Shown: one piece after another, positions 1-9,012 of the stretch | Position numbering within the stretch: position 1 is the first letter of the stretch | Layout: each line of letters begins with the position of its first letter | Source of the DNA: Streptomyces sp. YPW6 | GTDB lineage: Bacteria > Actinomycetota > Actinomycetes > Streptomycetales > Streptomycetaceae | DNA: 64,000 nucleotides | Direction: 5' to 3' | Assembly (NCBI RefSeq): GCF_018866325.1 | Contig: NZ_CP076457.1 | Coordinates: 2,515,001-2,579,000, forward strand | The notes under the pieces: model-generated | Seen by the model: only the letters and a program-made list of their open reading frames with translations | Told to the model about the DNA's origin: nothing | Databases searched by the model: none | Position numbers and translations under genes: made by a program

Positions 1-1
1 G

Positions 2-340
2 GCGTACACCGCGGCGAAGTCGGCCGCCGCCGTCATGGCGATGAACAACGTCTTCTACCGGACCCGGCACCTGCTGTCGGACCCGGAGTACGGCACGCTC
101 CGCGCGGGCCTGCGGATGAACGTCATCGGCAACCCGGGCGTGGAGAAGGTCGACTTCGAGCTGTGGTCGCTCGCCGTCTCCGCCGTCAACGGCTGCGGCC
201 AGTGCCTGGACTCCCACGAGCAGGTGCTCCGCAAGGCCGGCGTGGACCGCGAGACCGTCCAGGAAGCCGTCAAGATCGCTTCGGTGATCCAGGCGGTCGG
301 CGTGACCCTCGACGCCGAGGCCGTCATCGCCGAGCAGTGA
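2..340 (+). CDS. ahpD: Alkyl hydroperoxide reductase AhpD, C-terminal part
   Basis: Only the last 112 codons are inside the window; the reading frame is open to the left edge. AhpD is a small thioredoxin-like peroxidase-system protein that reduces AhpC or lipoyl partners. The visible part carries the hallmark CGQC redox pair, followed three residues later by the conserved histidine ([11 protein letters not shown]), then the family's helical tail. Length and motif spacing agree with the second half of the usual roughly 175-residue protein. ahpC normally lies just upstream, outside the window. A strong hairpin follows the stop codon, so transcription probably ends here. Confidence 0.93.
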   Translation, partial: AYTAAKSAAAVMAMNNVFYRTRHLLSDPEYGTLRAGLRMNVIGNPGVEKVDFELWSLAVSAVNGCGQCLDSHEQVLRKAGVDRETVQEAVKIASVIQAVGVTLDAEAVIAEQ

Positions 341-372
341 CACCGCACCACCCCTGACCCACCCGGGTACGC

Positions 373-412
373 GAAGAGCCCCGGGGACGACCGACCGTCC
401 CCGGGGCTCTTC
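373..412 (+). terminator. Hairpin terminator after ahpD
   Basis: A perfect 17-bp inverted repeat (373-389 with 396-412) closes a 6-nt loop, 33 nt after the ahpD stop. It lies between convergent genes, so it can stop transcription from both sides. There is no long U tract, as is usual in Streptomyces. Confidence 0.8.
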
Positions 413-433
413 CGTGTTCTCCCGTCCGCCCGG

Positions 434-1819
434 CTACTCCTGCGGGGGCGGGTTCTCCCGCGGGCGTTCACCGGGCGCGTCCTGCGGGCCCGGTTCGGGC
501 GGCGCGGGGGCGGGAAGGGCGTGGGCCGGGCTCATCGACAGGGCGGTGGCCCCGTGCTGTCCGCCCCGTTCGCCGGGCTCCCCGTACGAGCGCAGATAGC
601 CGACCACGGTGTTGATCACGGCGACCAGCGGTACGGCGACCACCGCGCCGCCGATGCCCGCGACGAGCCCGCCGGTGGCCACCGCGAGGACGACCGCGAG
701 CGGGTGCACCCGGACGGCGCGGCCGAGGATGAAGGGCTGCAGGATGTGGCCCTCGATCTGCTGCACCGCCAGCACCACCACCAGCGCCCACAGCGCGGTC
801 CACACGCCCTCGGTGACCAGCGCGACGACCACCGCGAGCGCCCCGGAGACCACGGCGCCGACGAGCGGAATGAAGGCGAACAGGAAGATGAAGACGGCCA
901 GCGGCACCGCGAGCGGCACGTTGAGGACGTAGAGGCCGAAGCCGATGAAGATCGCGTCGATCAGGGCGACGAGCACCGTGCCGCGCACATACGCGGTGAG
1001 GGTGCGCCAGGCACGCGGTCCGGCGCCGGCGACCCCGGGGCGGGCCGCGGCGGGCACCAGCTTGAGCGACCACTCCCAGATGCGCCGGCCGTCGTAGAGC
1101 AGGAACAGCGTGGAGAACATCGCCAGCAGCAGCCCGGTGAGGAACTCCACCATCACGGTCACGCCCTGGAGCCCGGCGGAGGTGATCTCCTCGGTGTTGG
1201 TGCCGATGGTGTCGTTGAGGTTCTTGGCGATGTCGTTGATCTGCGACTCGGTGACATGGAAAGGGCTGTCGAGCGCCCAGCGCTTCAGCTCGTCGATGCC
1301 GTCCCGGACCCGGTCCGAGAGCGTGTCGAGGTTCTCCATCACCTGCCACACCACGAACCAGCCGACCAGGCCGATGACGACGAACCCGAGGACGGCGGTC
1401 ACGGCGGTGGCGAGCCCGTGCGGCAGCCCGAACCGCTTGAGCCGGACCACGGTCGGCTGGAGCATCGCGGTGACCAGCAGGGCGGCGGCGAAGGCCAGCA
1501 CCACGAGCTGGACCGCGCTGATCACCCGCATGAGGACCCAGAGCGTCCCCGCGAGGACGAGGAGGCGCCAGCCGGCCTCCGCGGCGACCCGCATGCCCCA
1601 CGGGATCGCCGCCACCGGATCCGGCTTGGCGGCGACCGAGGGGGCGTAGCTGGGAGGAGCCGGCACCTGCTCGGGTTCGTCGCCGTCCGGGACGGCGGGG
1701 GCCCCGTGCAGCCCGAAGGGTTCGTCGGCGGCGGCGCGTGCCCGCCGCTCGTCCAGTCGCGCGCCCAGCTCCGTCAGTTCGGACCCGAAGCGACCCAGCC
1801 AGCCCGGTAGTTTCGACAT
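434..1819 (-). CDS. AI-2E/PerM-family transporter, 461 aa
   Basis: Polytopic inner-membrane protein of the AI-2E transporter (UPF0118/PerM) family. About eight membrane helices lie between residues 75 and 430, with the central soluble loop and the late conserved stretch IPLVGAVVSGALAVVVAL followed by QQIEGHILQPFILGR, which is diagnostic for the family. The first 75 residues are hydrophilic and the last 45 are proline-rich. Family members export small molecules or exchange ions; the substrate here cannot be read from sequence. The ATG at 1819 was chosen because it begins the conserved cytoplasmic lead-in. The gene is convergent with ahpD. Confidence 0.88.
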   Translation of the reverse strand: MSKLPGWLGRFGSELTELGARLDERRARAAADEPFGLHGAPAVPDGDEPEQVPAPPSYAPSVAAKPDPVAAIPWGMRVAAEAGWRLLVLAGTLWVLMRVISAVQLVVLAFAAALLVTAMLQPTVVRLKRFGLPHGLATAVTAVLGFVVIGLVGWFVVWQVMENLDTLSDRVRDGIDELKRWALDSPFHVTESQINDIAKNLNDTIGTNTEEITSAGLQGVTVMVEFLTGLLLAMFSTLFLLYDGRRIWEWSLKLVPAAARPGVAGAGPRAWRTLTAYVRGTVLVALIDAIFIGFGLYVLNVPLAVPLAVFIFLFAFIPLVGAVVSGALAVVVALVTEGVWTALWALVVVLAVQQIEGHILQPFILGRAVRVHPLAVVLAVATGGLVAGIGGAVVAVPLVAVINTVVGYLRSYGEPGERGGQHGATALSMSPAHALPAPAPPEPGPQDAPGERPRENPPPQE

Positions 1820-1888
1820 GCCTGCTTTCCTTCCCCCATCTTCGCCGCCCAGCGCCCTCGGTGCTCGCCGGGATGCGACGGTACACGC

Positions 1889-1926
1889 GCGAGGCCCCCC
1901 ACCGTCTGGACGGTGGGGGGCCTCGC
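1889..1926 (-). terminator. Terminator of the SLT-domain gene
   Basis: A perfect 16-bp stem (1889-1904 with 1911-1926) with a 6-nt loop lies 40 nt beyond the stop of the minus-strand transglycosylase-like gene. Confidence 0.8.
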
Positions 1927-1966
1927 GGGGTTGAGAGGGCGGCCGGGGAACTTCCGCCCGCTCTCC

Positions 1967-2689
1967 CTAATACCAGTTGTTGGCCTGCCAGAAGGACCAG
2001 GCGCCGCACGGGCTGCCGTAACGGCTGTCCATGTAGCTGAGGCCCCACTTGATCTGGGTGGCCGGGTTGGTCTGCCAGTCGGCACCGGCGGACGCCATCT
2101 TGGAGCCCGGGAGCGCCTGCACCAGACCGTACGCCCCGGAGGAGGGGTTGGTCGCACGGTAGTTCCAGGTCGACTCGTGGTTCACGATGTTGCTGAAGCA
2201 CTGGAACTGGTCGGCGGGGACCATCTGCCGGGCCATCGCCTGGACCTGGGCCACGGAGTACGAGCCCTGGGCCGCGAACGAGGAGGCGTCGCGGACGGAA
2301 GAACGGCTGGCGCGCTCGGCAGCCTCTTCCTTTTCCTTCTTCTCCGCCTCCGCCTTGCGCTCGGCCTCGATCCGGTCCTCGGCCGCCTGCTTCTTGGACT
2401 TGGCGTCCTTGGCGGCCTGGATACGGGCGGATTCCTCGGCCGACTTCTTCGCGGCGGCGTCGGCGGCGGACGCCTGGGCGTCGGCCTGCTGCGTCAGCGA
2501 AGCGGTCTGGACCTGGGCCTGCTGGCCTGCGGGGATGTCTGCGAGCAGCGTGGTGTCGGCTGCGGCCGCCTCGAAGTTGTTGTCGTCGGCGGCGGGTGTG
2601 CCGCCCGCGGCAACGCCTACGACGGCGCCTACGGTGGTGACCGCGGTGGCGGATGCCACGGCGAACCCCCGGACCGAGATCCGGCTCAC
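1967..2689 (-). CDS. Secreted transglycosylase-like (SLT domain) protein with coiled coil
   Basis: 240 residues from a GTG at 2689. A signal peptide (residues 1 to about 32, VRGFAVASATAVTTVGAVVGVAAGG) is followed by a charged Ala/Lys/Glu-rich segment (about 60-135) likely to form a coiled coil. A C-terminal SLT/lysozyme-fold domain follows (about 160-240), with NHESTW around the catalytic Glu, AYGLVQALPGSKM and WGLSYMDSRYGSPCGAW. This is the domain order of actinobacterial Rpf-like or SLT cell-wall hydrolases that remodel peptidoglycan outside the membrane. Longer upstream in-frame sequence exists but lacks a signal peptide start. About 390 bp of untranslated DNA lies upstream; I found no convincing c-di-AMP riboswitch there. 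Confidence 0.88.
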   Translation of the reverse strand: MSRISVRGFAVASATAVTTVGAVVGVAAGGTPAADDNNFEAAAADTTLLADIPAGQQAQVQTASLTQQADAQASAADAAAKKSAEESARIQAAKDAKSKKQAAEDRIEAERKAEAEKKEKEEAAERASRSSVRDASSFAAQGSYSVAQVQAMARQMVPADQFQCFSNIVNHESTWNYRATNPSSGAYGLVQALPGSKMASAGADWQTNPATQIKWGLSYMDSRYGSPCGAWSFWQANNWY

Positions 2690-3023
2690 ACGGTGTCCTT
2701 CCAGCGTCGCCCGCTTAGGTGACCTCGCGGGCGCGTTCGTGCCCCTGGCACTGGCCTCCCTACTGCGTGGGTCACGGGAGGCACGGGCCCGGTGGACAAC
2801 CTCGGCGAGGAGGCTGCCGCGTGGTGCTCGCGGGCGGCATACGGGCGTCTTGTGTTGAGTTGTGTGGTGCGTGGCGCCTCTGGAGGTGCCCAAGTGCCGT
2901 ATGCGGGGCCTGACGGAAGCAAGACTCTGCCGGACGGGGACGCATGGAGGCAATTCTGTGTTGCGTGGGAAAGGTCACACCCCGTTTGGCCCACCGGTTT
3001 TGCGGAAATGACGGCGCAGCACA

Positions 3024-3062
3024 ATGCCGCCCGGCTAAGCTGCTTGGCTTGCCGGGCGGCAT
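3024..3062 (-). terminator. Terminator of the phoH-like gene
   Basis: A perfect 12-bp stem (3024-3035 with 3051-3062) lies 17 nt past the stop at 3079. A smaller inner pairing (3037-3040 with 3047-3050) extends the hairpin. Confidence 0.75.
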
Positions 3063-3078
3063 CAAAGGGACATGCAGG

Positions 3079-4401
3079 TCAGATGTGGCCTTCCTCCAGC
3101 ATTTCGGTCACCAGCGCGGCGATCTGCGAACGCTCCGACCGCGTGAGCGTGACGTGCGCGAACAGCGGATGCCCCTTCAGCTTCTCGACGACGGCGACGA
3201 CTCCGTCGTACCGGCCGACCCGGAGGTTGTCCCGCTGGGCGACGTCGTGGGTGAGCACGACACGCGAGTTCGCCCCGATGCGGGACAGCACGGTCAGCAG
3301 GACGTTCCGTTCGAGCGACTGCGCCTCGTCGACGATCACGAACGCGTCGTGCAGCGAGCGGCCGCGGATGTGGGTGAGCGGCAGGACCTCCAGCATCCCG
3401 CGCCCGAGCACCTCCTCGATGACCTCGCGCCCGGCGACGGCCGAGAGCGTGTCGAAGACCGCCTGCGCCCAGGGGCTCATCTTCTCGGCCTCGCTGCCGG
3501 GGAGATAGCCGAGCTCCTGCCCGCCCACCGCGTACAGCGGACGGAAGACCATCACCTTCTTGTGCTGCTGCCGCTCCAGCACCGCCTCCAGGCCCGCGCA
3601 GAGGGCCAGCGCGGACTTGCCGGTGCCCGCGCGTCCGCCGAGGGACACGATGCCGACGTCGCTGTCGAGGAGGAGGTCGAGCGCGATCCGCTGCTCGGCG
3701 CTGCGCCCGTGGATGCCGAAGGCCTCCCGGTCGCCCCGCACGAGGCGGACGTTGCCCTCGGCCGTGACCCGTCCCAGCGCCTTGCCGCGCTCGGACTGGA
3801 GGACCAGGCCCGTGTGGACGGGCAGCTCGGCGGCCTCGGGGACGTACAGCGTCTCCTCACTGAACAGCAGGTCGATCTGTTCCCCGGCGAGGGACAGTTC
3901 GCTCATCCCGGTCCAGCCGGAGTCCGTGATGGCCAGCTCGGCACGGTACTCCTCGGCGAGGAGACCGACGGAGGACGCCTTGATGCGCAGCGGCAGGTCC
4001 TTGGAGACGACCGTGACGTCGTACCCCTCGGCCTGGAGGTTGCGTGCGACCGCGAGGATCCGCGAGTCGTTGTCCCCCAACCGGTAGCCGGCGGGCAGTA
4101 TGCCGGGATCGGAGTGGTTGAGCTCGACACGGAGCGACCCGCCCAGGTCCCCGAGCGGGATCGGGGCGTCCAGCCGGCCGTACCGGACCCGGAAGTCGTC
4201 CAGCAGGCGCAGGGCCTGGCGGGCGAAGTAGCCGAGCTCGGGATGGTGCCGTTTGGCCTCCAGTTCCGTGACCACCACGATCGGCAGCACGACTTCGTGC
4301 TCGTCGAAGCGGGCCATGGCACCGGGGTCGGCCAGCAGGACGCTGGTGTCGAGAACGTATGTGCGCCGGTCGCGCATGCGGCGCTTGCTGCTGTTCACCA
4401 C
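3079..4401 (-). CDS. PIN-PhoH family ATPase/ribonuclease
   Basis: 440 residues from GTG 4401 (a second GTG at 4398 is equally possible). The N-terminal PIN nuclease domain begins at [18 protein letters not shown], with later acidic residues in [10 protein letters not shown] and [12 protein letters not shown]. The C-terminal PhoH ATPase domain has Walker [13 protein letters not shown] near residue 258 and Walker [15 protein letters not shown] near 355. This is the PhoH2 architecture, reported in mycobacteria as an RNA helicase/RNase; a role in RNA turnover is inferred. An in-frame upstream extension to 4605 exists, but it is Pro/Arg-rich and not conserved in style. Monocistronic, ended by the hairpin at 3024-3062. 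Confidence 0.9.
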   Translation of the reverse strand: MVNSSKRRMRDRRTYVLDTSVLLADPGAMARFDEHEVVLPIVVVTELEAKRHHPELGYFARQALRLLDDFRVRYGRLDAPIPLGDLGGSLRVELNHSDPGILPAGYRLGDNDSRILAVARNLQAEGYDVTVVSKDLPLRIKASSVGLLAEEYRAELAITDSGWTGMSELSLAGEQIDLLFSEETLYVPEAAELPVHTGLVLQSERGKALGRVTAEGNVRLVRGDREAFGIHGRSAEQRIALDLLLDSDVGIVSLGGRAGTGKSALALCAGLEAVLERQQHKKVMVFRPLYAVGGQELGYLPGSEAEKMSPWAQAVFDTLSAVAGREVIEEVLGRGMLEVLPLTHIRGRSLHDAFVIVDEAQSLERNVLLTVLSRIGANSRVVLTHDVAQRDNLRVGRYDGVVAVVEKLKGHPLFAHVTLTRSERSQIAALVTEMLEEGHI

Positions 4402-4770
4402 GGAAGGACGTACCCCCTCGGACGAGGTCGGGGAGTGCGACGGACGGTCGCGGAGCTTCCCGAAGGGAGAGGACGGACCGGGATCGGGCCCTCGTGCGCG
4501 GGCCGGACCACGGCCACCGCGTCGGCCGCACGCTGCGTACGGTCCTTCGTGTGCAAAGGGCCTCCCGGGCGAGCGGGCTGGGTGCCGCTCACTTGGTGAC
4601 GACATCCGCCTGGTTGATGACCGGATGTCGACCTGTCAGGGGTATTCCCTCATCGCACCGAAGCCATGCCGCTGCATATGACACGGTGTGGAGAAGTCCG
4701 GGTGGACGCGTGATGACGCCCCGGGGAGCACGCCCCCGGGGGCGGGGCGGTCCTCGTGCGCCCCGGCGGC
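4402..4770. other. Intergenic region between the phoH-like gene and the cis-prenyl transferase
   Basis: 369 bp between two minus-strand genes. It should hold the phoH promoter and the end of the uppS transcript. It has a GC-rich, imperfect C/G-run hairpin near 4718-4743, but no clean promoter or coding potential. Confidence 0.5.
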
Positions 4771-5532
4771 TCAGGCCCCGTAACGCCGGTGGCGGGCGGC
4801 GTAGTCGCGCAGCGCCCGGAGGAAGTCGACCTTGCGGAAGGCCGGCCAGAAGACCTCGCAGAAGTAGTACTCCGAATGGGCGCTCTGCCAGAGCATGAAG
4901 CCCGAGAGCCGCTGCTCGCCGCTCGTCCGGATCACCAGGTCGGGATCGGGCTGGCCCCGGGTGTAGAGGTGCTCGGAGATCAGGTCGGTGGTGACGACCT
5001 CGGCCAGCTCCTCGAAGCTGGTGCCCTTCTCCGCGTGCTCCAGGAGCAGGGAGCGCACCGCGTCCGCGATCTCCTGGCGGCCGCCGTAGCCGACCGCGAC
5101 GTTGACGATTATCCCCTCGGTGCCGGACGTCGCCTCCTCGGCCTCCTTCAGCACCGTCTGCGTCTCCGGCGGGAGCAGGTCGAGCGTGCCGACGTGGTGG
5201 ACGCGCCAGCGGCCGTCGGCGGCGAGGTTGCGCACGGTGTTCTCGATGATGCCGAGCAGCGGCTTCAGCTCGTGCTCGGGCCGGTCGAAGTTGTCCGTGG
5301 AGAGCATCCAGAGGGTGACGACCTCGACGTCGGTCTCGTCGCACCAGCCGAGCAGCTCGGAGATCTTGTCCGCACCGGCCTGGTGGCCCTGCACGGCCGA
5401 TCCGCCGGACGCCTTGGCCCACCGCCGGTTGCCGTCGAGGATGACCCCGATGTGCTTCGGCACCTGGTCGTGGTCCAGGCGGCCTTCCACACGGCGCGCG
5501 TAGAGCCTGTACACCAGGTCGCGGAAGTTCAC
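4771..5532 (-). CDS. uppS: Isoprenyl (cis-prenyl) transferase
   Basis: 253 residues. The enzyme makes Z-polyprenyl diphosphate from isopentenyl diphosphate, the lipid carrier for cell-wall synthesis. The hallmark HIGVILDGNRRWAKA motif is near residue 22, with TLWMLSTDNFDRP, GGRQEIADAV and the late RTSGEQRLSGFMLWQSAHSEYYF block. Two GTG starts compete (5541 and 5532). The GAGAGG ribosome site abuts 5541 but is about 9 nt from 5532, so 5532 is preferred. Streptomyces often has two paralogues with different chain lengths; which one this is cannot be told here. Confidence 0.92.
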   Translation of the reverse strand: MNFRDLVYRLYARRVEGRLDHDQVPKHIGVILDGNRRWAKASGGSAVQGHQAGADKISELLGWCDETDVEVVTLWMLSTDNFDRPEHELKPLLGIIENTVRNLAADGRWRVHHVGTLDLLPPETQTVLKEAEEATSGTEGIIVNVAVGYGGRQEIADAVRSLLLEHAEKGTSFEELAEVVTTDLISEHLYTRGQPDPDLVIRTSGEQRLSGFMLWQSAHSEYYFCEVFWPAFRKVDFLRALRDYAARHRRYGA

Positions 5533-5794
5533 TGCGTTCACCCTCTCGGTTCCGTACGGGCCGGGGCCCGTCCTCCCCGTCGCCGGGGGTACAGGGGACG
5601 TCCACCGCGGGGGCGCGCCGCACGGCCTGCGCCGCTCGCACGATCCCCGGTCGGTCCGCGCCTCTACCACCGGCACGGGCCACGCGGGCCTGCGCCGCGC
5701 CGCACATCGGCATTCCCCGAAGCCGCCACATTACTGCGAGCGGGTCACCAGGGCCCAACCCGGTCTGTCACAACTCCGTGATAAGCAGAGAAAC

Positions 5795-6844
5795 GTGACT
5801 GATGACCTCTCCCCCGACCTGCACTACCGTGCCGCCCCCGCACGCTACGACTCCATGGAGTACCGCCGGACCGGGCGCAGCGGCCTCAAGCTGCCCGCCC
5901 TCTCGCTGGGCCTGTGGCACAACTTCGGCGACGACCGGGCGCTGGACTCCCAGCGGGCGATCCTGCGGCGCGCCTTCGACCTCGGGGTGACCCACTTCGA
6001 CCTGGCCAACAACTACGGCCCGCCGCCCGGCTCGGCCGAGCTGAACTTCGGCAAGCTCTTCGCCCAAGATTTCGCGCCGTACCGTGACGAACTGGTCATT
6101 TCGACCAAAGCCGGTTATCTGATGCATCCCGGCCCGTACGGCGAGTGGGGCTCCCGGAAGTACCTGCTGTCCTCGCTCGACGCCTCCCTGAAGCGGATGG
6201 GCGTGGACCACGTCGACATCTTCTACTCGCACCGCTTCGACCCGGACACCCCGCTGGAGGAGACGATGGGCGCCCTGGCGTCCGCCGTCCAGCAGGGCAA
6301 GGCGCTCTACGTGGGCGTCTCCTCGTACAACGCGGAGCAGACCGCCGAGGCGGCCCGGCTGCTCCAGGAGATGGGCGTTCCGGCCCTGATCCACCAGCCG
6401 TCCTATTCCATGATCAACCGCTGGATCGAGGACGACGGGCTGCTGGACACCCTGGAGGCGGCCGGCATGGGCTGCATCTCCTTCGTGCCGCTCGCGCAGG
6501 GGCTGCTCACGAACAAGTACCTGAAGGGCATCCCGGAGGGCTCGCGCGCCACCCAGGGCAAGTCGCTCGACCCGGGGCTGCTGTCGGAGGAGGTCCTGCG
6601 CCGACTGCGCGGCCTGGACGACATCGCCCGGGGCCGCGGCCAGTCGCTCGCACAGCTCGCCATCGCCTGGGTGCTGCGCGACCGCCGGATGACCTCGGCA
6701 CTGATCGGCGCGTCGAGCGTACGGCAGCTGGAGGAGAACGTGGCGGCCCTCACGGGTCCGGCGCTCACCGCCGGGGAGCTGAAGGAGATCGACACCTTCG
6801 CCGTGGACACGGCGGGCACCAACATCTGGGCCGGTCGCAGCTGA
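5795..6844 (+). CDS. Aldo/keto reductase, YghZ/Gpr-like
   Basis: 349 residues from a GTG; an inner ATG at MEYRRTGRSG is possible. NADPH-dependent TIM-barrel reductase. The catalytic tetrad is visible: Asp and Tyr in HFDLANNYG, Lys in VISTKAGY, His in FYSHRFD. The C-terminal LIGASSVRQLEENV binds the cofactor phosphate. The LNFGKLF and MEYRRTGRSGLKLP features match the L-glyceraldehyde-3-phosphate reductase / Kv-beta-like subgroup, which detoxifies reactive aldehydes. Transcribed divergently from uppS; a hairpin terminator follows. Confidence 0.9.
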   Translation: MTDDLSPDLHYRAAPARYDSMEYRRTGRSGLKLPALSLGLWHNFGDDRALDSQRAILRRAFDLGVTHFDLANNYGPPPGSAELNFGKLFAQDFAPYRDELVISTKAGYLMHPGPYGEWGSRKYLLSSLDASLKRMGVDHVDIFYSHRFDPDTPLEETMGALASAVQQGKALYVGVSSYNAEQTAEAARLLQEMGVPALIHQPSYSMINRWIEDDGLLDTLEAAGMGCISFVPLAQGLLTNKYLKGIPEGSRATQGKSLDPGLLSEEVLRRLRGLDDIARGRGQSLAQLAIAWVLRDRRMTSALIGASSVRQLEENVAALTGPALTAGELKEIDTFAVDTAGTNIWAGRS

Positions 6845-6920
6845 CGCCGGTCCGACGGGCCCGTACAGAAGGAAGCCCGGAAGCGGCCCGGTGACCGCTT
6901 CAGGGCCGCACGGCCCTCGC

Positions 6921-6955
6921 CACGGACCGGCCCACAAAAAACGGGCCGGTCCGTG
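6921..6955 (+). terminator. Terminator after the aldo/keto reductase
   Basis: A perfect 13-bp stem (6921-6933 with 6943-6955) around an A-rich 9-nt loop, 77 nt after the stop. A second partial copy of the stem sequence follows near 6964-6975. Confidence 0.8.
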
Positions 6956-7480
6956 GGGGGGATACGGACCGGCCCGAGGGGGGGGTTTCCACCATAACCC
7001 TTCGTAAGTGCCGACGCGCGCCACGCCACTCCCCCATCACCCTCCGAATCCGCCGGACTCCGGCCCGAGCAGGCTTCGCCCCACTTCGGCGCCCTCCCCC
7101 GAGCCCGTTATCGGCCTCCGTATCGAGGGGTCGTCCGGCGCCGCCGCCTTGACGCGGCCGGGTCTCGGGGGCGCGGGGTCTCGGGGGCGCGGGGTCTCGG
7201 GGGCTCGGGGCTCGGGGCTCGGGGCTCGGGGCTCGGGGCTCGGGGCTCGGGGCGAACTGGATCTGACCTCAGGGGTGCCCTGGGGGTGTCCCGCGTCGGA
7301 GCACGACGACACGATCCCCTGCGACGGGGACGCGCGACCGCACGCGCGGCGCGCGGGGCGTACGCGTCCGGAGGTGAGGCGAGGCCCGGGGCGGGGACGT
7401 ACGGGGCGTGCACGTACGACGAGCAGGCGCGGGACGGGGCGTACGGGACGCGCGGCGGGCGGAGGCGCCGGGCGTCCGGC
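6956..7480. other. Non-coding gap with simple repeats
   Basis: 525 bp with no supportable gene between the reductase terminator and the next minus-strand gene. The middle is filled by the G-rich repeats listed separately. The rest is GC-rich and contains several scattered CGTACG words near 7360-7450. Confidence 0.6.
7159..7252. repeat. G-rich tandem repeats (16-nt then 7-nt units)
   Basis: About two and a half units of a 16-nt motif (GGGGTCTCGGGGGCGC, about 7161-7203) run directly into seven perfect copies of CTCGGGG (7204-7252). The regular G4 tracts on the plus strand could form G-quadruplexes. The copy number is likely to vary between strains. Confidence 0.9.
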
Positions 7481-7927
7481 TCAGGGGCGGGGGGCGAAGC
7501 GGATCGCCACCGTGTCTCCGGCGACCACCACGAAGTCCCCTTCCTCGCACCGGATGACGGCCTGGAGCACCTCGCCGTCGTCGTCCCTGACCTCCTGGGT
7601 GCCGACGACCGTCCACGCTCCCGCGTACGGCACCGGCGGCAGGAGCGCGGGGGGCGCGTGGCGCCACTGGCTCGCCGGTACGCACCAGTCCGGTAACCGC
7701 GGCCAGGTGCCCGGGGTGACGCGCAGCGTCCGGTCGGAGGCGCAGGTCAGCAGGACGGACGGGTGCTCCGCGAGGACGAACTCGACGGCTTCGGGTTCGC
7801 CCGCCCGGCCCTCGGGCCGGTAGTAGACGCCGAGGACGGCGGTGATCCGCGCCCCCGTGAGCCAGTCGGCGTTGCCGGGCCGCGCGCGCCCGGCGGGCGC
7901 CGCGCAGTCTTCCCTCTCCACGGTCAT
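7481..7927 (-). CDS. Hypothetical protein, 148 aa
   Basis: Not recognised. A soluble, acidic protein, Trp/Pro-rich in the middle (TPGTWPRLPDWCVPASQWRHAPPALLPP), with a C-terminal beta-rich stretch (VLQAVIRCEEGDFVVVAGDTVAIRFAP). There is no signal peptide or membrane segment. ATG 7927 is the first start after a plausible spacer. Codon third positions are strongly GC, supporting real coding. It lies 137 bp downstream of the methyltransferase gene on the same strand. Confidence 0.65.
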   Translation of the reverse strand: MTVEREDCAAPAGRARPGNADWLTGARITAVLGVYYRPEGRAGEPEAVEFVLAEHPSVLLTCASDRTLRVTPGTWPRLPDWCVPASQWRHAPPALLPPVPYAGAWTVVGTQEVRDDDGEVLQAVIRCEEGDFVVVAGDTVAIRFAPRP

Positions 7928-8064
7928 GCCCGCTCCCACTCCTTCACTGTGCGTGCCCTCGTCAGGTAGGACGGCGGCCCGCACGATCCCGTTGCCTCCG
8001 GGGCACGGCTGAACTGACGTACGGAGTAAGCGTGTTGACCTGTGGGGCGGGATTCGGCCCGATG

Positions 8065-8928
8065 TCACCGGGGCTTGCGGGCTTCGATCAGGAAGCGGGC
8101 GGTGCGGGCGAGGAACGGCCCCTCCGTCTCGATCTTCCGGTGCAGCGCGGCGAGTCGGGGACGGTACTGCTCGACGGTGAAGCCGGGCACCATCCAGATC
8201 ACCTTGCGCAGGAAGTAGACCACCGCGCCGATGTCGCGGAACTCGGTGCGCAGGGTCTCGGAGCGCAGGTCCACCACCTCCAGACCGGCCGCCGTCGCGG
8301 CGGCCCGCGCGTCCTCCGGGTGGCGGGCGCGGCGGACCTCGGGCGGCTGCGGGCCGAGGAAGAACTCCACGAGTTCGAAGACGCTGGCCGGTCCGACCTG
8401 CTGGGAGAAGTACGTACCGCCGGGGGCGAGCACGCGCGCGATCTCCTCCCACCACGTGGTGACCGGGTGGCGGCTGACCACGAGGTCGAAGGCGGCGTCC
8501 GCGAAGGGCAGCGGCGGCTCGTCCTCGTCGGCGACGACGACCGCCCCGAGCGGATGCAGCAGGGCGGTGGCGCGGGCGACGTTGGGCGGCCAGGCCTCCG
8601 TGGCCACGGTGACCGGCGGCAGCTTCGGCGCGGAGGCCAGCACCTCGCCGCCCCCGGTCTGGAGGTCGAGCGCGGCGTGGGCCCGGCCGAGCCGGTCGGC
8701 CATGGCCCGCGCGTATCCCCAGGAGGGGCGTTCCTCGGTGGCGCGGCCGTCGAGCCAGGAGAAGTCCCACCCGTCCACGGACGCCGCGTCGGCCTCGGCC
8801 ACGAGGGCCTCGAACCGGTCGCGGGAGGCCGCGGAGTCGAAGTCGGGTCCGGCGGGGCGGTCGGGGGTGGCGCCGGAGGGGCGGTCAGCGGGGTCAGGAG
8901 TCGGGGCGGAGGCGGAAAGATCGGACAT
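8065..8928 (-). CDS. Class I SAM-dependent methyltransferase
   Basis: 287 residues. The Rossmann-type methyltransferase core starts with AALDLQTGGGEVL (motif I, about residue 87). Then come VVVADEDEPPLPFADAAFDLVVSRHP (motif IV) and EEIARVLAPGGTYFSQQVGP (post-motif). The N-terminal 30 residues are Pro/Ala-rich and probably disordered. The substrate is unknown; it resembles the UbiE/Methyltransf_11 group. No good ribosome site precedes the ATG, so the start is less certain than the product. Confidence 0.82.
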   Translation of the reverse strand: MSDLSASAPTPDPADRPSGATPDRPAGPDFDSAASRDRFEALVAEADAASVDGWDFSWLDGRATEERPSWGYARAMADRLGRAHAALDLQTGGGEVLASAPKLPPVTVATEAWPPNVARATALLHPLGAVVVADEDEPPLPFADAAFDLVVSRHPVTTWWEEIARVLAPGGTYFSQQVGPASVFELVEFFLGPQPPEVRRARHPEDARAAATAAGLEVVDLRSETLRTEFRDIGAVVYFLRKVIWMVPGFTVEQYRPRLAALHRKIETEGPFLARTARFLIEARKPR

Positions 8929-9012
8929 GAGGGAATCGTGTCAGGCGGTGCCGGAGCACGCGAACGGATTCCGCCCGCCCCGGCCCTCCGCGGGACCGGC
9001 GTGCCCCTTCCC

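Noticed and set aside
2690..3020. Possible c-di-AMP (ydaO) riboswitch upstream of the SLT-domain gene
   Set aside because: Actinobacterial wall hydrolases often have one, and GAGGTCACCTAAGCGG near 2713-2728 (minus strand) is faintly similar to the 3' end of the motif. The conserved GGGGGAACC-like and GGGGUGAAUC-like blocks were not found.
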